A stretch of DNA of 64,000 nt from Brevundimonas basaltis (lineage in GTDB: Bacteria > Pseudomonadota > Alphaproteobacteria > Caulobacterales > Caulobacteraceae), in contig NZ_JACHFZ010000002.1 of the NCBI RefSeq assembly GCF_014202075.1, positions 1 through 64,000 of the forward strand, written 5' to 3'. Both the position numbers and the translations under genes were made by a program. Below, piece after piece: positions 1 to 8,544 of the stretch. Positions within the stretch are counted from its first letter, which is position 1, and every line of letters begins with the position of its first letter. The notes under the pieces are model-generated. The model was not told where the DNA came from, made no database searches, and was given only the letters and a program-made list of their open reading frames with translations.

Positions 1-152
1 ATCTCAACGCCGATGTTCGTATCGACTTCCGGCATGTGGTAGCCGGCGTCGATCGCGCCGTACCAGCCGTTCGGATCGGCAGACGCAGCGCCGGCCGACA
101 GGGCCAGCGCCCCGGCGGCGCATGACGCCAGAATGATTGTCTTAACGCGCAT
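1..152 (-). CDS. OmpA-like outer-membrane beta-barrel protein, N-terminal fragment
   Basis: Only the first 50 residues are present; the gene continues beyond the left edge. It begins with ATG behind a GGAGGG ribosome-binding site about nine bases upstream. A classic Sec signal peptide follows (basic MRVK, hydrophobic Ala/Leu stretch, cleavage near ASA-DP). The mature protein opens with GWYGAIDAGYH, the first-strand pattern of alphaproteobacterial OmpA-type eight-stranded barrels. The role is probably structural, as an outer-membrane porin or anchor. Whether a C-terminal peptidoglycan-binding OmpA domain exists cannot be seen. Confidence 0.7.
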   Translation of the reverse strand, partial: MRVKTIILASCAAGALALSAGAASADPNGWYGAIDAGYHMPEVDTNIGVE

Positions 153-295
153 GGGTGGATGCCCTCCGCAGCCCAGTTGTTGCTCAGCGCGGCGTATGAG
201 CCGCCGCTTAAGTTGTCATAACAGCCCCGCTAGCCCAGGTCGAGACGGAGAACAGCCGAACTGCGACAAGCGTGGCCGCTGGGTTACAGCGGCGC

Positions 296-997
296 TTAGG
301 AAGGCGTTGTGACGGACCGGATGTCGGCCTTCTCCGGCCTCAGGAGCGACAAGTACGCCTCGCAAACAGCGAACTCCATCGGTGTATCGACATCCCAGCC
401 CCGCTCAACGGGCATATGAAAAGCCCGGGTGTCCCAGGTTTGAAAGGTGCGGTCCCGCATCAGGATATCCGGTCGTCCGACATAGACGGCGCCGTTTACC
501 AGCACTGCTCGTTGATCGACGCCGCCGGGCGCATAACGGCCTTCATCATCGACACGGCCATAAAAACTCGCCGGTTTCGCAACGGGCGACACGCCAATGA
601 CCGCCGGAGCGCCGGTTTCGTCGCAAAGGCGGATCGCGCCGTCGATATCCGCAGCGGTGCGCAGCGGCGATGTCGGCTGCAGCAGTACTACATAGTCCCA
701 GCGCCCGCCGACTTCACCAAGGGCGTGCTCAATTGCGTCGATGACCGACGCCTCGTCACCAGAGAGATGATCGGGTCGCACGAAGGGCGGCGGCCAACCC
801 ATGGCGGTCGCGGTGGCCACGACCGACGGATCATCCGTCGAGACCACAAGGTGATCGATCAGGTCGGAATCCCGCGCCGCCTCCAGCGTCCACGCCACCA
901 TCGGCCGTCCGGCGAGGAGGCGGGTGTTCTTTCCGGGGAGACGGCGTGAGCCGCCCCGGGCCGGCACAATCGCCAGCACCCGGCGATCGCCGATCAT
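296..997 (-). CDS. acylneuraminate cytidylyltransferase family protein (NeuA/PseF-type)
   Basis: This 233-residue protein should activate a nonulosonic or sialic-type sugar acid with CTP to give the CMP-sugar for glycosylation of surface structures such as flagellin or polysaccharide. The nucleotide-binding signature PARGGSRRLPGKN lies at residues 12-24. Also visible are STDD near residue 50, LQPTSPLR near 105, the NGAVYV segment and a late DVDTP metal-site motif, in the family order. The ATG at 997 is preferred because GAGGT sits seven bases upstream; the frame stays open further upstream without family similarity. No other sugar-acid biosynthesis gene is adjacent, so the substrate (neuraminate, pseudaminate or legionaminate) is not decided. 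Confidence 0.8.
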   Translation of the reverse strand: MIGDRRVLAIVPARGGSRRLPGKNTRLLAGRPMVAWTLEAARDSDLIDHLVVSTDDPSVVATATAMGWPPPFVRPDHLSGDEASVIDAIEHALGEVGGRWDYVVLLQPTSPLRTAADIDGAIRLCDETGAPAVIGVSPVAKPASFYGRVDDEGRYAPGGVDQRAVLVNGAVYVGRPDILMRDRTFQTWDTRAFHMPVERGWDVDTPMEFAVCEAYLSLLRPEKADIRSVTTPS

Positions 998-1140
998 GAC
1001 GTGGACCTCGACGGTCCGATCATAGCCACGAACCGCCGCCGAAAGCGGAGAAATCGAACATGGTTGGGCCTGCCGCGCTGTGGAGCGGAGAGCGTAACAT
1101 TGCGGCCTGAAACGACAAGCGCGTGCCGTCTTTATGCCCT

Positions 1141-1326
1141 TCAACCGCCGCCGGTGCGATTGGTCGGCTTTCCGGTTCCCTCGCAGACCGGGCAGGTCTC
1201 GCCTGTGGCCACGACGCCGGCTCCGAGGCACTCCGGGCACAGGGCCGGGTCTGGATGCTGGAGCGATGAACGGTCCGCCGGATCCGAGGGCGTCAGGTCC
1301 CGATCGTCGATGTCGTGTTCGTTCAT
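1141..1326 (-). CDS. small DnaJ-type zinc-finger protein
   Basis: This 61-residue protein has an acidic N-terminal half, and its C-terminal half carries CPECLGAG and CPVCEGTG. These are two CxxCxGxG repeats as in the DnaJ cysteine-rich domain, so it very probably binds one zinc ion. The ORF lies in the divergent gap between argB and the cytidylyltransferase. The Shine-Dalgarno sequence is weak (GGTGG directly abutting the ATG). Its function is unknown; single DnaJ-type fingers occur in small regulators and chaperone cofactors. Confidence 0.6.
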   Translation of the reverse strand: MNEHDIDDRDLTPSDPADRSSLQHPDPALCPECLGAGVVATGETCPVCEGTGKPTNRTGGG

Positions 1327-1401
1327 CCACCCGGAACGGGCGCGCGACGCTCCGGTTTCATGATGACACGGCCCGGGCTTGGCATTACGGACCCGCTGGT
1401 G

Positions 1402-2328
1402 ATGGACGAGACTGAACGGCAATCCGAAGATCGCGGCTGGGACACGGCGAAGACTCTCGCCGAGGCCCTGCCCTATATCCAGATCTACGACCGCAAGACC
1501 GTGGTCATCAAATACGGCGGCCACGCCATGGGCGAGAGCGCCGTGGCGAAACAGTTCGCCGCCGATGTCGTCCTGCTCAAGCTGATGGGGGTGAATCCGG
1601 TCGTGGTCCACGGCGGCGGACCGCAGATCAGCGCCATGCTGGACAAGGCCGGGGTGAAAACCAGCTTCGTCGACGGGCTGCGGGTCACCGACGCCGACAC
1701 CATGCAGGTGGCCGAGATGGTCCTGTCCGGCGCGGTCAACAAGGAGATCGCCCACTGGATCACCATGGCCGGGCGCGAAGCCGATGTGCGCGGCATCGGC
1801 CTGTCCGGCAAGGACGCCGGACTGATGACCGTTGAGAAGACCCGCCGCACCAAGCGCGACCCCGACAGCATGATCGAGCATGAGGTCGATCTCGGCTTCG
1901 TCGGCGAACCGACCCGGGTGGACCCGAAGCTGGTCGTCCGGCTGCTGGAGTCGGACGCCGACTGGGTGCCGGTGATCGCGCCAATCGGGGTGGCCGAGGA
2001 CGGCCAGACCTTCAATGTCAACGCCGACACGGTGGCGGGCGCGCTGGCCGGGTCCCTCAGCGCCAAGCGGATGCTGCTGCTCACCGACGTCGCCGGGGTC
2101 AAGGGCGCGGACGGCGAGATCATCCGCCAGATGACTGTCGGCGAAGCCTCGAAATTGATCGAGGACGGCGTCGCCACAGGCGGCATGATTCCCAAGCTTC
2201 AGACCGCTATGGCCGCGGTCCGGGACGGCGTGGAGGCGGTGGTCATCCTCGACGGGCGGCGGCCGCACGCCATGCTGGTCGAGCTGTTCACCGAACACGG
2301 CGCCGGCACGCTGGTGAAGGCGTCTTGA
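1402..2328 (+). CDS. argB: acetylglutamate kinase
   Basis: ArgB phosphorylates N-acetyl-L-glutamate with ATP in the second step of arginine synthesis, in the cytoplasm. The 308-residue product has the amino-acid-kinase fold signatures: [11 protein letters not shown] (residues 34-44, catalytic Lys37), HGGGPQI (70-76) and the C-terminal GGMIPKL region. I chose the ATG at 1402 because the sequence before [10 protein letters not shown] then has the length usual in this group; an ATG at 1360 in the same frame cannot be excluded and neither has a strong ribosome-binding site. The stop codon overlaps the TTG start of the HAD gene, implying one transcript argB-HAD-dapD. Confidence 0.95.
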   Translation: MDETERQSEDRGWDTAKTLAEALPYIQIYDRKTVVIKYGGHAMGESAVAKQFAADVVLLKLMGVNPVVVHGGGPQISAMLDKAGVKTSFVDGLRVTDADTMQVAEMVLSGAVNKEIAHWITMAGREADVRGIGLSGKDAGLMTVEKTRRTKRDPDSMIEHEVDLGFVGEPTRVDPKLVVRLLESDADWVPVIAPIGVAEDGQTFNVNADTVAGALAGSLSAKRMLLLTDVAGVKGADGEIIRQMTVGEASKLIEDGVATGGMIPKLQTAMAAVRDGVEAVVILDGRRPHAMLVELFTEHGAGTLVKAS

Positions 2329-2987
2329 TCGATCTGTCCCATGTCACGGCCTGGGTGTTCGACATGGACGACACCCTTTACCCGCGCGACCAGGGCCTGA
2401 TGTCGCTGGTCCAGGCGCGGATCAACGCCTACGTCGTCGAGGCGGTCGGGCTGGATCCGGACTCGGCGAGCGTCCTGCAGCGGCAGTTTCTCGACGAGCA
2501 CGGGACGACCCTCGCCGGCCTGATGGCCAACTACACCATCGAGCCGGAGCATTTTCTGCACGACGTCCACGATGTGCCGATGGACGGGCTGGAACCGAGT
2601 CCGGCGTTGCGGGAGCAGTTGCTGCGTTTGCCCGGCCGGCGCTTTGTCTTCACCAACGGCGCGCGGGAATACGCCGGCAGGGTGCTGGACCGGCTGGGCG
2701 TGACCGACTGTTTCGACGGGGTGTTCGCCATCGAGGACGCCGACCTTACGCCCAAGCCCGCGCCGTCGACGTTCCGGCGCATGCTGGAGAGATTCAACTT
2801 CGAGCCCCGGTCGGCGGCCTTCTTCGAGGACACCCCGCGCAACCTCGAGCCGGCCAAGGCTCTGGGTATGGCCACCGTCCTGATCGGGGACGGCCACGGC
2901 AAGCCCTTGGGCGACCACATCGACCACATCGCTCCCGACCTGCTCGATTTCCTGACCGAGCTGACTTTCAAGGATGTCGCCGCATGA
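2325..2987 (+). CDS. HAD-family pyrimidine 5'-nucleotidase-like hydrolase
   Basis: This 220-residue HAD hydrolase has the nucleophile motif FDMDDT (Asp13 and Asp15), motif II in FVFTNGARE, the motif III lysine in TPKPAPSTF and motif IV EDTPRNL. The family (YjjG/Sdt1 type) dephosphorylates pyrimidine nucleoside monophosphates; the substrate here is inferred. It starts with TTG inside the last codons of argB (sequence TTGA), and its TGA overlaps the ATG of dapD (ATGA), so translation of all three genes is probably coupled. Confidence 0.8.
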   Translation: MIDLSHVTAWVFDMDDTLYPRDQGLMSLVQARINAYVVEAVGLDPDSASVLQRQFLDEHGTTLAGLMANYTIEPEHFLHDVHDVPMDGLEPSPALREQLLRLPGRRFVFTNGAREYAGRVLDRLGVTDCFDGVFAIEDADLTPKPAPSTFRRMLERFNFEPRSAAFFEDTPRNLEPAKALGMATVLIGDGHGKPLGDHIDHIAPDLLDFLTELTFKDVAA

Positions 2988-3856
2988 CCGCCACCGCCCC
3001 TGAAGACCGGACGCACCTGGAAGCCGTTATCGAGGCCGCCTGGGAGGATCGCGCCAATATCGGCGTCTCAACGCATGGCGAGGTCCGCAAGGCTGTGGAG
3101 CAAGCCCTTGACCTGCTGGACTCCGGCGAGGCCCGTGTGGCCTCGCGCGGCGCCGACGGGGTCTGGATCACGCACCAATGGCTGAAGAAGGCCGTGCTGC
3201 TGTCCTTCCGGCTGAATGACAATGCCCTCGTCCGGGGCGGCGACCGCGGCGCGGCCAGCCACGCGCCGGGCGTCGGCCCGTGGTGGGACAAGGTCCCCAA
3301 CAAGTTCGGCGACTGGACCGCCAACCATTATCAGGACGCGGGCTTCCGATCGGTCCCGGGCGCGATCGTCCGCCAAGGAGCCTTCATCGGCCGCAATGTC
3401 GTGCTGATGCCCAGCTTCGTAAACATCGGTGCCTATGTGGACGAGGGGTCCATGGTCGACGCCTGGGCCACGGTCGGCAGCTGCGCCCAGATCGGCAAGA
3501 ATGTGCACCTGTCCGGCGGGGCCGGCATCGGCGGGGTGCTGGAGCCCCTGCAGGCCAATCCGACGATCATCGAGGACGGCTGTTTCATCGGGGCCCGGGC
3601 TGAGGTCGCCGAGGGCGTCATCGTCCGCGAAGGCGCCGTGCTGGCCATGGGGGTCTATCTGTCGGGCTCGACGAAGATCATCGATCGGGCGACCGGCGAG
3701 GTCTTCCGCGGCGAGGTGCCAGCCTATTCGGTGGTGGTGCCTGGTTCGCTGCCCGACCCCAACGGAGGGCCGTCGCTGTATTGCGCCGTCATCGTCAAAC
3801 GGGTGGACGCGCAGACGCGGGCCAAGACCGGCGTTAACGAGCTGCTGCGCGACTGA
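2984..3856 (+). CDS. dapD: 2,3,4,5-tetrahydropyridine-2,6-dicarboxylate N-succinyltransferase
   Basis: DapD transfers succinyl from succinyl-CoA to tetrahydrodipicolinate in the succinylase branch of lysine and meso-diaminopimelate synthesis. The 290-residue protein has the helical N-terminal domain (residues 1-110, with the [16 protein letters not shown] segment), then a left-handed beta-helix of hexapeptide repeats (about 125-235: [20 protein letters not shown] and onward). A C-terminal tail with VPGSLPD and [10 protein letters not shown] completes it. The length is normal for alphaproteobacteria. It overlaps the HAD gene by four bases. Confidence 0.96.
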   Translation: MTATAPEDRTHLEAVIEAAWEDRANIGVSTHGEVRKAVEQALDLLDSGEARVASRGADGVWITHQWLKKAVLLSFRLNDNALVRGGDRGAASHAPGVGPWWDKVPNKFGDWTANHYQDAGFRSVPGAIVRQGAFIGRNVVLMPSFVNIGAYVDEGSMVDAWATVGSCAQIGKNVHLSGGAGIGGVLEPLQANPTIIEDGCFIGARAEVAEGVIVREGAVLAMGVYLSGSTKIIDRATGEVFRGEVPAYSVVVPGSLPDPNGGPSLYCAVIVKRVDAQTRAKTGVNELLRD

Positions 3857-3860
3857 CTCG

Positions 3861-3940
3861 ACCCGATACATTTCGATCGAGACAAGCAAGACACGGCCGC
3901 CCTCGACAAACGCGACAGGGGCGATAAAGGCGACATCCGA
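3861..3940 (+). repeat. short-period intergenic repeat after dapD (copy A)
   Basis: The dapD 3' gap begins with ACCCGATACATTTCG and continues as a run of roughly 9-base units ending in GACA or GATA (for example GCGACAGGG, GCGATAAAG, GCGACATCC). The same lead, ACCCGATACATT, followed by similar GACA units, recurs at 56567. The segment has no coding potential and is not a clear terminator. Confidence 0.5.
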
Positions 3941-3954
3941 CCGCGGCCGGAAAT

Positions 3955-5184
3955 TTACTCCGCCTTCGCCAGCCGCACCAGCTTGCCGTTGGTCTCGTCG
4001 GTGATGGCCCAGACCGCGCCGTCGGGGCCGACCGCGATGTCGCGGACCCGTTCGCCGAGATCGGTCAGCAGACGCTCCTCACCGATGACGCGGCCGTTGT
4101 CGAGCACCAGCCGGGCGATGTGTTTCTCCTTCAGCGCCGCGACCAGCAGGTTGCCGCGCCAGCCGGGGAACATGGCTCCGTCGTAGATGGTCATGCCGCC
4201 GGGCGCGATGACCGGATCCCAGTAGTAGACCGGCTGTTCGACGCCTTCGCGGGCGGTGATCCCGTTACTGACCGGGGCGCCGCTATATTCGACCCCGTAG
4301 GTCACCTCAGGCCAGCCGTAGTTGGCCCCGCGTTGCGCGAGGTTGACCTCGTCGCCGCCACGGGGGCCGTGCTCCACCGTCCAGACGCCGCCGTCGGGAG
4401 CGATGGCGATTCCCTGGACGTTGCGGTGGCCCAGCGACCAGATTTCCGGTCGGGCGCCGTCGCGACCGACGAAGGGGTTGTCTCGCGGTACGGAACCGTC
4501 CGCATTGATGCGGATGGTCTTGCCCAGATGGGAGCCGAGGTCCTGCGCCTGCTGCCGGATCGGGCGATCCGACCGCTCTCCGAGGGTGATGAACAGATGG
4601 CCGGCGTCATCGAAGGCCAAAGACGAACCGTAATGCTTGTCGCCGTCGTAGGTCGGCATGGCGCGGAAGACGACCTCGACGTCCTCGACCAGGCTTCCGT
4701 CCTGCGAGAGGCGTGCTCGCGCCACCGCCGTGCCGTTGCCGCCCTCGCGGGGCTCGGCATAGCTCCAGTAGATCCGACGATCTTCGGCGAAATCCGGGCC
4801 GACGATCACGTCGAGTAAACCGCCCTGTCCGCGGGCGTCGACGGTCGGCAGACCGGCGAGGGGTTCGCCCACCGCGCCCCCGGGGGTGATGATCCGCATC
4901 CGGCCGGGACGCTCGGTGACCAGCCAGCGCCCATCGGGCAGCAGGGCCAGGCCCCAGGGCTCCACCAGGCCGGACGCCAGCACGGTGTGCGCGAGGGCTG
5001 CCTGCGTGCGGACGCCGGGAGCCCGGGTCTGGCCGGGGAAGATCGGTTGCTGGTCGGGCGCATTGGCCCGGCCCGTCGGCAGCGGCGCACCGTCCTGGGC
5101 GGCCGTCTGCCCCTGTCCGTTGGCGCCGCAGGCGGCCGCGAGCGCGAGTACGAAAACGGAGGCGGCGAGAGCGTGCGGGCGCAT
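3955..5184 (-). CDS. PQQ-dependent soluble aldose sugar dehydrogenase (lipoprotein)
   Basis: This 409-residue periplasmic lipoprotein has signal peptide residues 1-18, lipobox LAAAC and Cys19. The rest is a six-bladed glucose/sorbosone-dehydrogenase propeller. Diagnostic pieces are VEPWGLALLPDGRWLVTERPGRM, DGDKHYGSS, GHRNVQGIA and EHGPRGGDEVN, as in the YliI/Asd family, which oxidises aldose sugars using PQQ. No PQQ synthesis genes are in the window. The ATG at 5184 is supported by AAGGA six bases upstream and by the signal peptide. The gene is convergent with dapD. Confidence 0.88.
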   Translation of the reverse strand: MRPHALAASVFVLALAAACGANGQGQTAAQDGAPLPTGRANAPDQQPIFPGQTRAPGVRTQAALAHTVLASGLVEPWGLALLPDGRWLVTERPGRMRIITPGGAVGEPLAGLPTVDARGQGGLLDVIVGPDFAEDRRIYWSYAEPREGGNGTAVARARLSQDGSLVEDVEVVFRAMPTYDGDKHYGSSLAFDDAGHLFITLGERSDRPIRQQAQDLGSHLGKTIRINADGSVPRDNPFVGRDGARPEIWSLGHRNVQGIAIAPDGGVWTVEHGPRGGDEVNLAQRGANYGWPEVTYGVEYSGAPVSNGITAREGVEQPVYYWDPVIAPGGMTIYDGAMFPGWRGNLLVAALKEKHIARLVLDNGRVIGEERLLTDLGERVRDIAVGPDGAVWAITDETNGKLVRLAKAE

Positions 5185-5381
5185 GGCGAATCCTTGACGG
5201 GGTGCTGGCGACGAAACGACACCGGGAGCCTTGGCTTTCCTGGCGACAGGCGCAAGGAGCAAAGAGCCGCACCGCAGCCCAAGGACGACTTGAATCGGTC
5301 CCCGCCTGCCTCTATAGGCACGCCTCTTCCGGCGGACAGACCAGTTCCCGCCGGGGCTCGAGAGACGTGATCGTCGATTGG

Positions 5382-5458
5382 GGCTGGGTAGCTCAGCTGG
5401 TTAGAGCGGTGGATTCATAACCCACAGGTCGGCGGTTCGAGCCCGCCTCCAGCCACCA
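5382..5458 (+). tRNA. tRNA-Met (CAT anticodon, elongator type)
   Basis: All four arms fold: acceptor GGCTGGG with TCCAGCC, D arm GCTC/GAGC, anticodon loop TTCATAA with anticodon CAT, T arm GGCGG-TTCGAGC-CCGCC, and encoded CCA. The A31-C39 position of the anticodon stem is unpaired. The acceptor stem is fully paired, so this is not the initiator. A lysidine-modified tRNA-Ile(CAT) is possible, but the sequence looks like elongator tRNA-Met. Confidence 0.93.
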
Positions 5459-5474
5459 TCTCTCTTCCGGATGA

Positions 5475-5837
5475 TCAGCGGGAACGGCAGGTCTGCCGGA
5501 TACGGAGCGCCATCTGCCGTTCGCCGGCCGCATTGGCCATGGCCCGCGCTTCGCGGCATTTGCCTTCGTTGATCAGCGCCTGCACGCGGTTCGCGAGTTC
5601 GACCCGCTCAGCGCCATACTCAGCCTCGGCCTCTTCGGTCGTCATCGCGTTCGCCCGACGCATCGCTTCACTCTCGAACCGCCAGGATTCCTGCCCCGCG
5701 GTCATCCGCCCGATCGGCCCACCGCTCGCTTGCTGAGCGCTCGTCGGACCGCCTCCGCCGCCGGGCACCTGGGCGATGACCGGCGGCGCCAGAAGCGCTG
5801 CGGCCAGAGTGATTACGAGGGAGGTTCTTGCGCGCAT
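5475..5837 (-). CDS. small secreted periplasmic protein of unknown function
   Basis: This 120-residue protein has a clean signal peptide (MRARTSLVIT then an Ala/Leu stretch, cleavage after VIA at residue 22). A glycine-rich linker leads into a helical, charged mature region ending with two cysteines (GKCREA, RQTCRSR) that could form a disulfide. The ATG at 5837 has AAGGAG seven bases upstream. The family is not recognised. It lies just after tRNA-Met and is divergent from a small lipoprotein. Confidence 0.65.
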   Translation of the reverse strand: MRARTSLVITLAAALLAPPVIAQVPGGGGGPTSAQQASGGPIGRMTAGQESWRFESEAMRRANAMTTEEAEAEYGAERVELANRVQALINEGKCREARAMANAAGERQMALRIRQTCRSR

Positions 5838-5965
5838 CGGACGCTCCTTGGTTATGCACGACCCGCTGCAGCAGGATACCACCGCTTCGCGATATCGCCA
5901 GCGGCAACCGCTGTCTGGCCTCCCGCGTTCAACCGCCAAGGTTCAGCGCTGAAAGGGGACATCTC

Positions 5966-6238
5966 ATGCACATCCGATTCATGGCCGTAGCCGCAGCGGC
6001 GGCTCTCGCGCTCGCCGTCGCGGGCTGCACCGAGGCCGAGCAGGACGACGCCCAGGCCGACGCCAACGCCGCCGGATCAGAGCTTCAGGAAGAGGCCCGT
6101 CAGATCGGATCCGCCCTCAAGGCTGGCGCGAAAGAGGTCGCGCAGGAGATCGACGAGAGCACCGACCGGCTCGCCGAGGAGGCCGAGGAACAGAAGGCCG
6201 AGACCGCGGCCGACGCCCGGGGCGAGGATGGTCGCTAG
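5966..6238 (+). CDS. small lipoprotein with amphipathic helical tail
   Basis: This 90-residue protein has lipobox AVAGC with Cys21. After it, the chain is almost entirely helical and acidic/alanine-rich with heptad-like spacing (AGSELQEEARQIG, KEVAQEIDES, DRLAEEAEEQ), resembling small envelope-stress lipoproteins. AAAGGGG precedes the ATG. Its TAG overlaps the stop codon of the convergent tlpA gene. The function is unknown. Confidence 0.6.
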   Translation: MHIRFMAVAAAAALALAVAGCTEAEQDDAQADANAAGSELQEEARQIGSALKAGAKEVAQEIDESTDRLAEEAEEQKAETAADARGEDGR

Positions 6239-6861
6239 GCGGCCGGTTCGGCCAGCAGGGCGTCGACAAGCGCTCGCGCCTCGGGGCTGGCCCAGTCGGC
6301 CTCGCCCGAGAAGTGGGCGCGGATGCGGCCCTGACGGTCGAGCAGGACGGTCTGGGGCATCTTGCCCTCACCGGGAAGTTCGAAGGGCAGCCGGAAGGTC
6401 ATGTCGCTGTACAGCGGCAGGGGCTCGTGCACGTCGATGAAGCTGCGGGCGTCGGCCAGCCCGTCCTCGGTGGCGTCGACGTTTATCGGCAGCACCACCA
6501 GCCGGTCGTCCGGATAGGCCTCGTCGAGGCGAGCCAAGGTCGGCATCTCGGTGCGGCAGGGCGCGCACCACATGGCCCACAGATTGACCACCACGACCTT
6601 GCCGCGGAAATCGGCGAAGCGGGCCTCGGCCCCGTCGCGGGTCCTGAAGACGTAATCCGGGGCCATCGGCGTGGCGGCGGGGGTCTCCAGCCGGGTCAGC
6701 GAGCCCCGGGCGAAGCGGGCGAGGTCGCTCTTCGCCGGCGGCTCAGGCGCTGCGGCTTTGAAGAAGGCGTCGCGATTGGCGTATAGCAGCCCGGCGCCCG
6801 CGATCACGCCGACCGCCAGCGCCGCCGCGACCGCCATCCCTGCCGCCTTCGAGCCCTTCAT
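6235..6861 (-). CDS. tlpA: TlpA-family thiol:disulfide oxidoreductase
   Basis: This 208-residue membrane-anchored periplasmic thioredoxin has a single TM helix (about residues 8-28), then a thioredoxin-like domain with WCAPC at 98-102 (Cys99, Cys102) and cis-proline in KMPQTVLLD. Family members reduce cysteines of cytochrome c apoproteins or copper-centre assembly proteins; the partner here is not identifiable. Its start codon lies next to argH in divergent orientation, and its stop overlaps the small lipoprotein's stop by two bases. Confidence 0.88.
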   Translation of the reverse strand: MKGSKAAGMAVAAALAVGVIAGAGLLYANRDAFFKAAAPEPPAKSDLARFARGSLTRLETPAATPMAPDYVFRTRDGAEARFADFRGKVVVVNLWAMWCAPCRTEMPTLARLDEAYPDDRLVVLPINVDATEDGLADARSFIDVHEPLPLYSDMTFRLPFELPGEGKMPQTVLLDRQGRIRAHFSGEADWASPEARALVDALLAEPAA

Positions 6862-6922
6862 GACACAACCTTCCCAACCCGGCCCCGCAGTTAAGCCTTC
6901 CCCGGGCGCGGAAGGTCAAGAC

Positions 6923-8290
6923 ATGTGGGGCGGACGTTTCTCGGCGCGGCCGGCTGACATCATGCAGGCGATCAACGTGTCGATCGGCGTCGATCGGCGG
7001 CTGTGGGCCCAGGATCTGGCCGGGTCGCGGGCTCATTGCCGGATGCTGGCGCAGCAGGGAATCGTGTCGCAGGCAGACGCCGAGGCCATTCTGCGAGGAC
7101 TGGACGCCATCGAGGCCGAAATCCGCGATGGGAGCTTCCCGTTCCGCGACCAGTTCGAGGACATCCACATGAATGTGGAGGCCCGGCTGGCGGAGTTGAT
7201 CGGGGAACCCTCGGGGCGGCTGCACACAGCGCGGAGCCGGAACGACCAGGTGGCGACCGATTTCCGCCTGTGGGTGCGGGACGCCTGTGACGCGGCGGTC
7301 GATCAACTTCAGGGACTGCAGCGCATCCTGCTGACGCGGGCGGAGCAGCACGCCGGGGACCTGATGCCCGGCTTCACCCATCTGCAGCCGGCCCAGCCAG
7401 TCACATTCGGCCACCATCTGATGGCCTATGTCGAGATGTTCGGGCGTGACGCGGGGCGGTTCGCCGACGCCCGGGCACGGATGAACGAGAGCCCGCTGGG
7501 AGCGGCGGCTCTGGCGGGATCGCCTTTTCCGATCGACCGGCGGATGACGGCGTCCGAGCTTGGTTTCGACCGGCCCATGGGCAATTCGCTGGATGCGGTG
7601 TCGGACAGGGACTTTGCGCTGGAGAGCCTGGCCGCCGCTTCGATCTGCGCCGGACACCTGTCGCGGCTGGCCGAGGAGATCGTGGTGTGGATGACGCCGC
7701 AGTTCGGCTTCGTCGTCCTGCCGGACGACCTGACCACCGGTTCGTCGATCATGCCGCAGAAACGCAATCCGGACGCGGCGGAGCTGGTGCGGGCCAAGAC
7801 AGGCCGGATCATGGGCTCGCTGGTCGCCCTGTCGACGGTGATGAAGGGCCTGCCGCTGGCCTATTCGAAGGACATGCAGGAGGACAAGCCGCCGGTGTTC
7901 GAGGCCTTCGACGCCCTGGCGCTGGCGCTGGGCGCGATGACCGCGATGGTCTCGGCCCTGAAACCGGACACAGACAAGATGGCCGCGGCCGCCGGCTCCG
8001 GGTTTTCGACGGCGACCGATCTGGCCGACTGGCTGGTGCGGGAGTTGAACCTGCCGTTCCGCAAGGCGCACCATGTGACGGGCGCGGCGGTGAAGCGGGC
8101 CGAGGCGCTGGTCGTGGATTTGGCGCAACTGCCGCTGGCCGAACTGCAATCGCTTGAGGCGGGCGTGACGGAAGCGGTTTACAAGGTGCTGACGCCCGAG
8201 GCCTCCTGCGCCAGCCGCCAGAGCTTCGGGGGCACGGCGCCGGAACAGGTCCGGGCGCGCATCGCCGAATGGAAGACGCGTCTCGCGTAG
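6923..8290 (+). CDS. argH: argininosuccinate lyase
   Basis: ArgH cleaves argininosuccinate to arginine and fumarate, the last arginine step. The sequence shows the N-terminal WGGRFS motif, [22 protein letters not shown] and the fumarase/lyase signature [12 protein letters not shown] near residue 275. I prefer the ATG at 6923 (455 residues): GGAAGG sits seven bases upstream and the length matches family members near 457. The ATG at 6860 would add 21 proline-rich residues and overlap the divergent tlpA start codon by two bases, which would leave no promoter space. A lipoprotein gene and lysA follow closely. Confidence 0.93.
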   Translation: MWGGRFSARPADIMQAINVSIGVDRRLWAQDLAGSRAHCRMLAQQGIVSQADAEAILRGLDAIEAEIRDGSFPFRDQFEDIHMNVEARLAELIGEPSGRLHTARSRNDQVATDFRLWVRDACDAAVDQLQGLQRILLTRAEQHAGDLMPGFTHLQPAQPVTFGHHLMAYVEMFGRDAGRFADARARMNESPLGAAALAGSPFPIDRRMTASELGFDRPMGNSLDAVSDRDFALESLAAASICAGHLSRLAEEIVVWMTPQFGFVVLPDDLTTGSSIMPQKRNPDAAELVRAKTGRIMGSLVALSTVMKGLPLAYSKDMQEDKPPVFEAFDALALALGAMTAMVSALKPDTDKMAAAAGSGFSTATDLADWLVRELNLPFRKAHHVTGAAVKRAEALVVDLAQLPLAELQSLEAGVTEAVYKVLTPEASCASRQSFGGTAPEQVRARIAEWKTRLA

Positions 8291-8300
8291 AGGGATTGGC

Positions 8301-8540
8301 ATGAAGAAACTCGTTCTGACGGGCGTCGCCGCCCTGATCGCGGTCTCCGTTTCGGGTTGCGGCCGCATGGCCGATCTGGACGCGCCTCCGGCCAAGCGCA
8401 CCGAGCGCAGCCTGCCGTCGGGCGAGGGCCGAAAGGGTCCGGTGGAGCCCGCGACCGTCTACCGCCCGCCCAGCCAGGCGCCGATCGACGGCGGACCCAG
8501 TTCGAACCCCTACGGCGGTTCGGGTACGAACCCCCGCTAG
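8301..8540 (+). CDS. LptM-like small lipoprotein between argH and lysA
   Basis: This 79-residue protein has a signal peptide and lipobox VSGC (Cys20). The short CGRMADLDAPPAKR segment right after the lipid anchor resembles the conserved start of LptM (YifL), which assists LPS-transporter LptD maturation and is often encoded beside lysine-pathway genes. The rest is proline- and glycine-rich and disordered. It is ten bases after argH and four before lysA, so certainly co-transcribed. LptM identity is inference from the position and the first mature residues. Confidence 0.7.
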   Translation: MKKLVLTGVAALIAVSVSGCGRMADLDAPPAKRTERSLPSGEGRKGPVEPATVYRPPSQAPIDGGPSSNPYGGSGTNPR

Positions 8541-8544
8541 AGCC

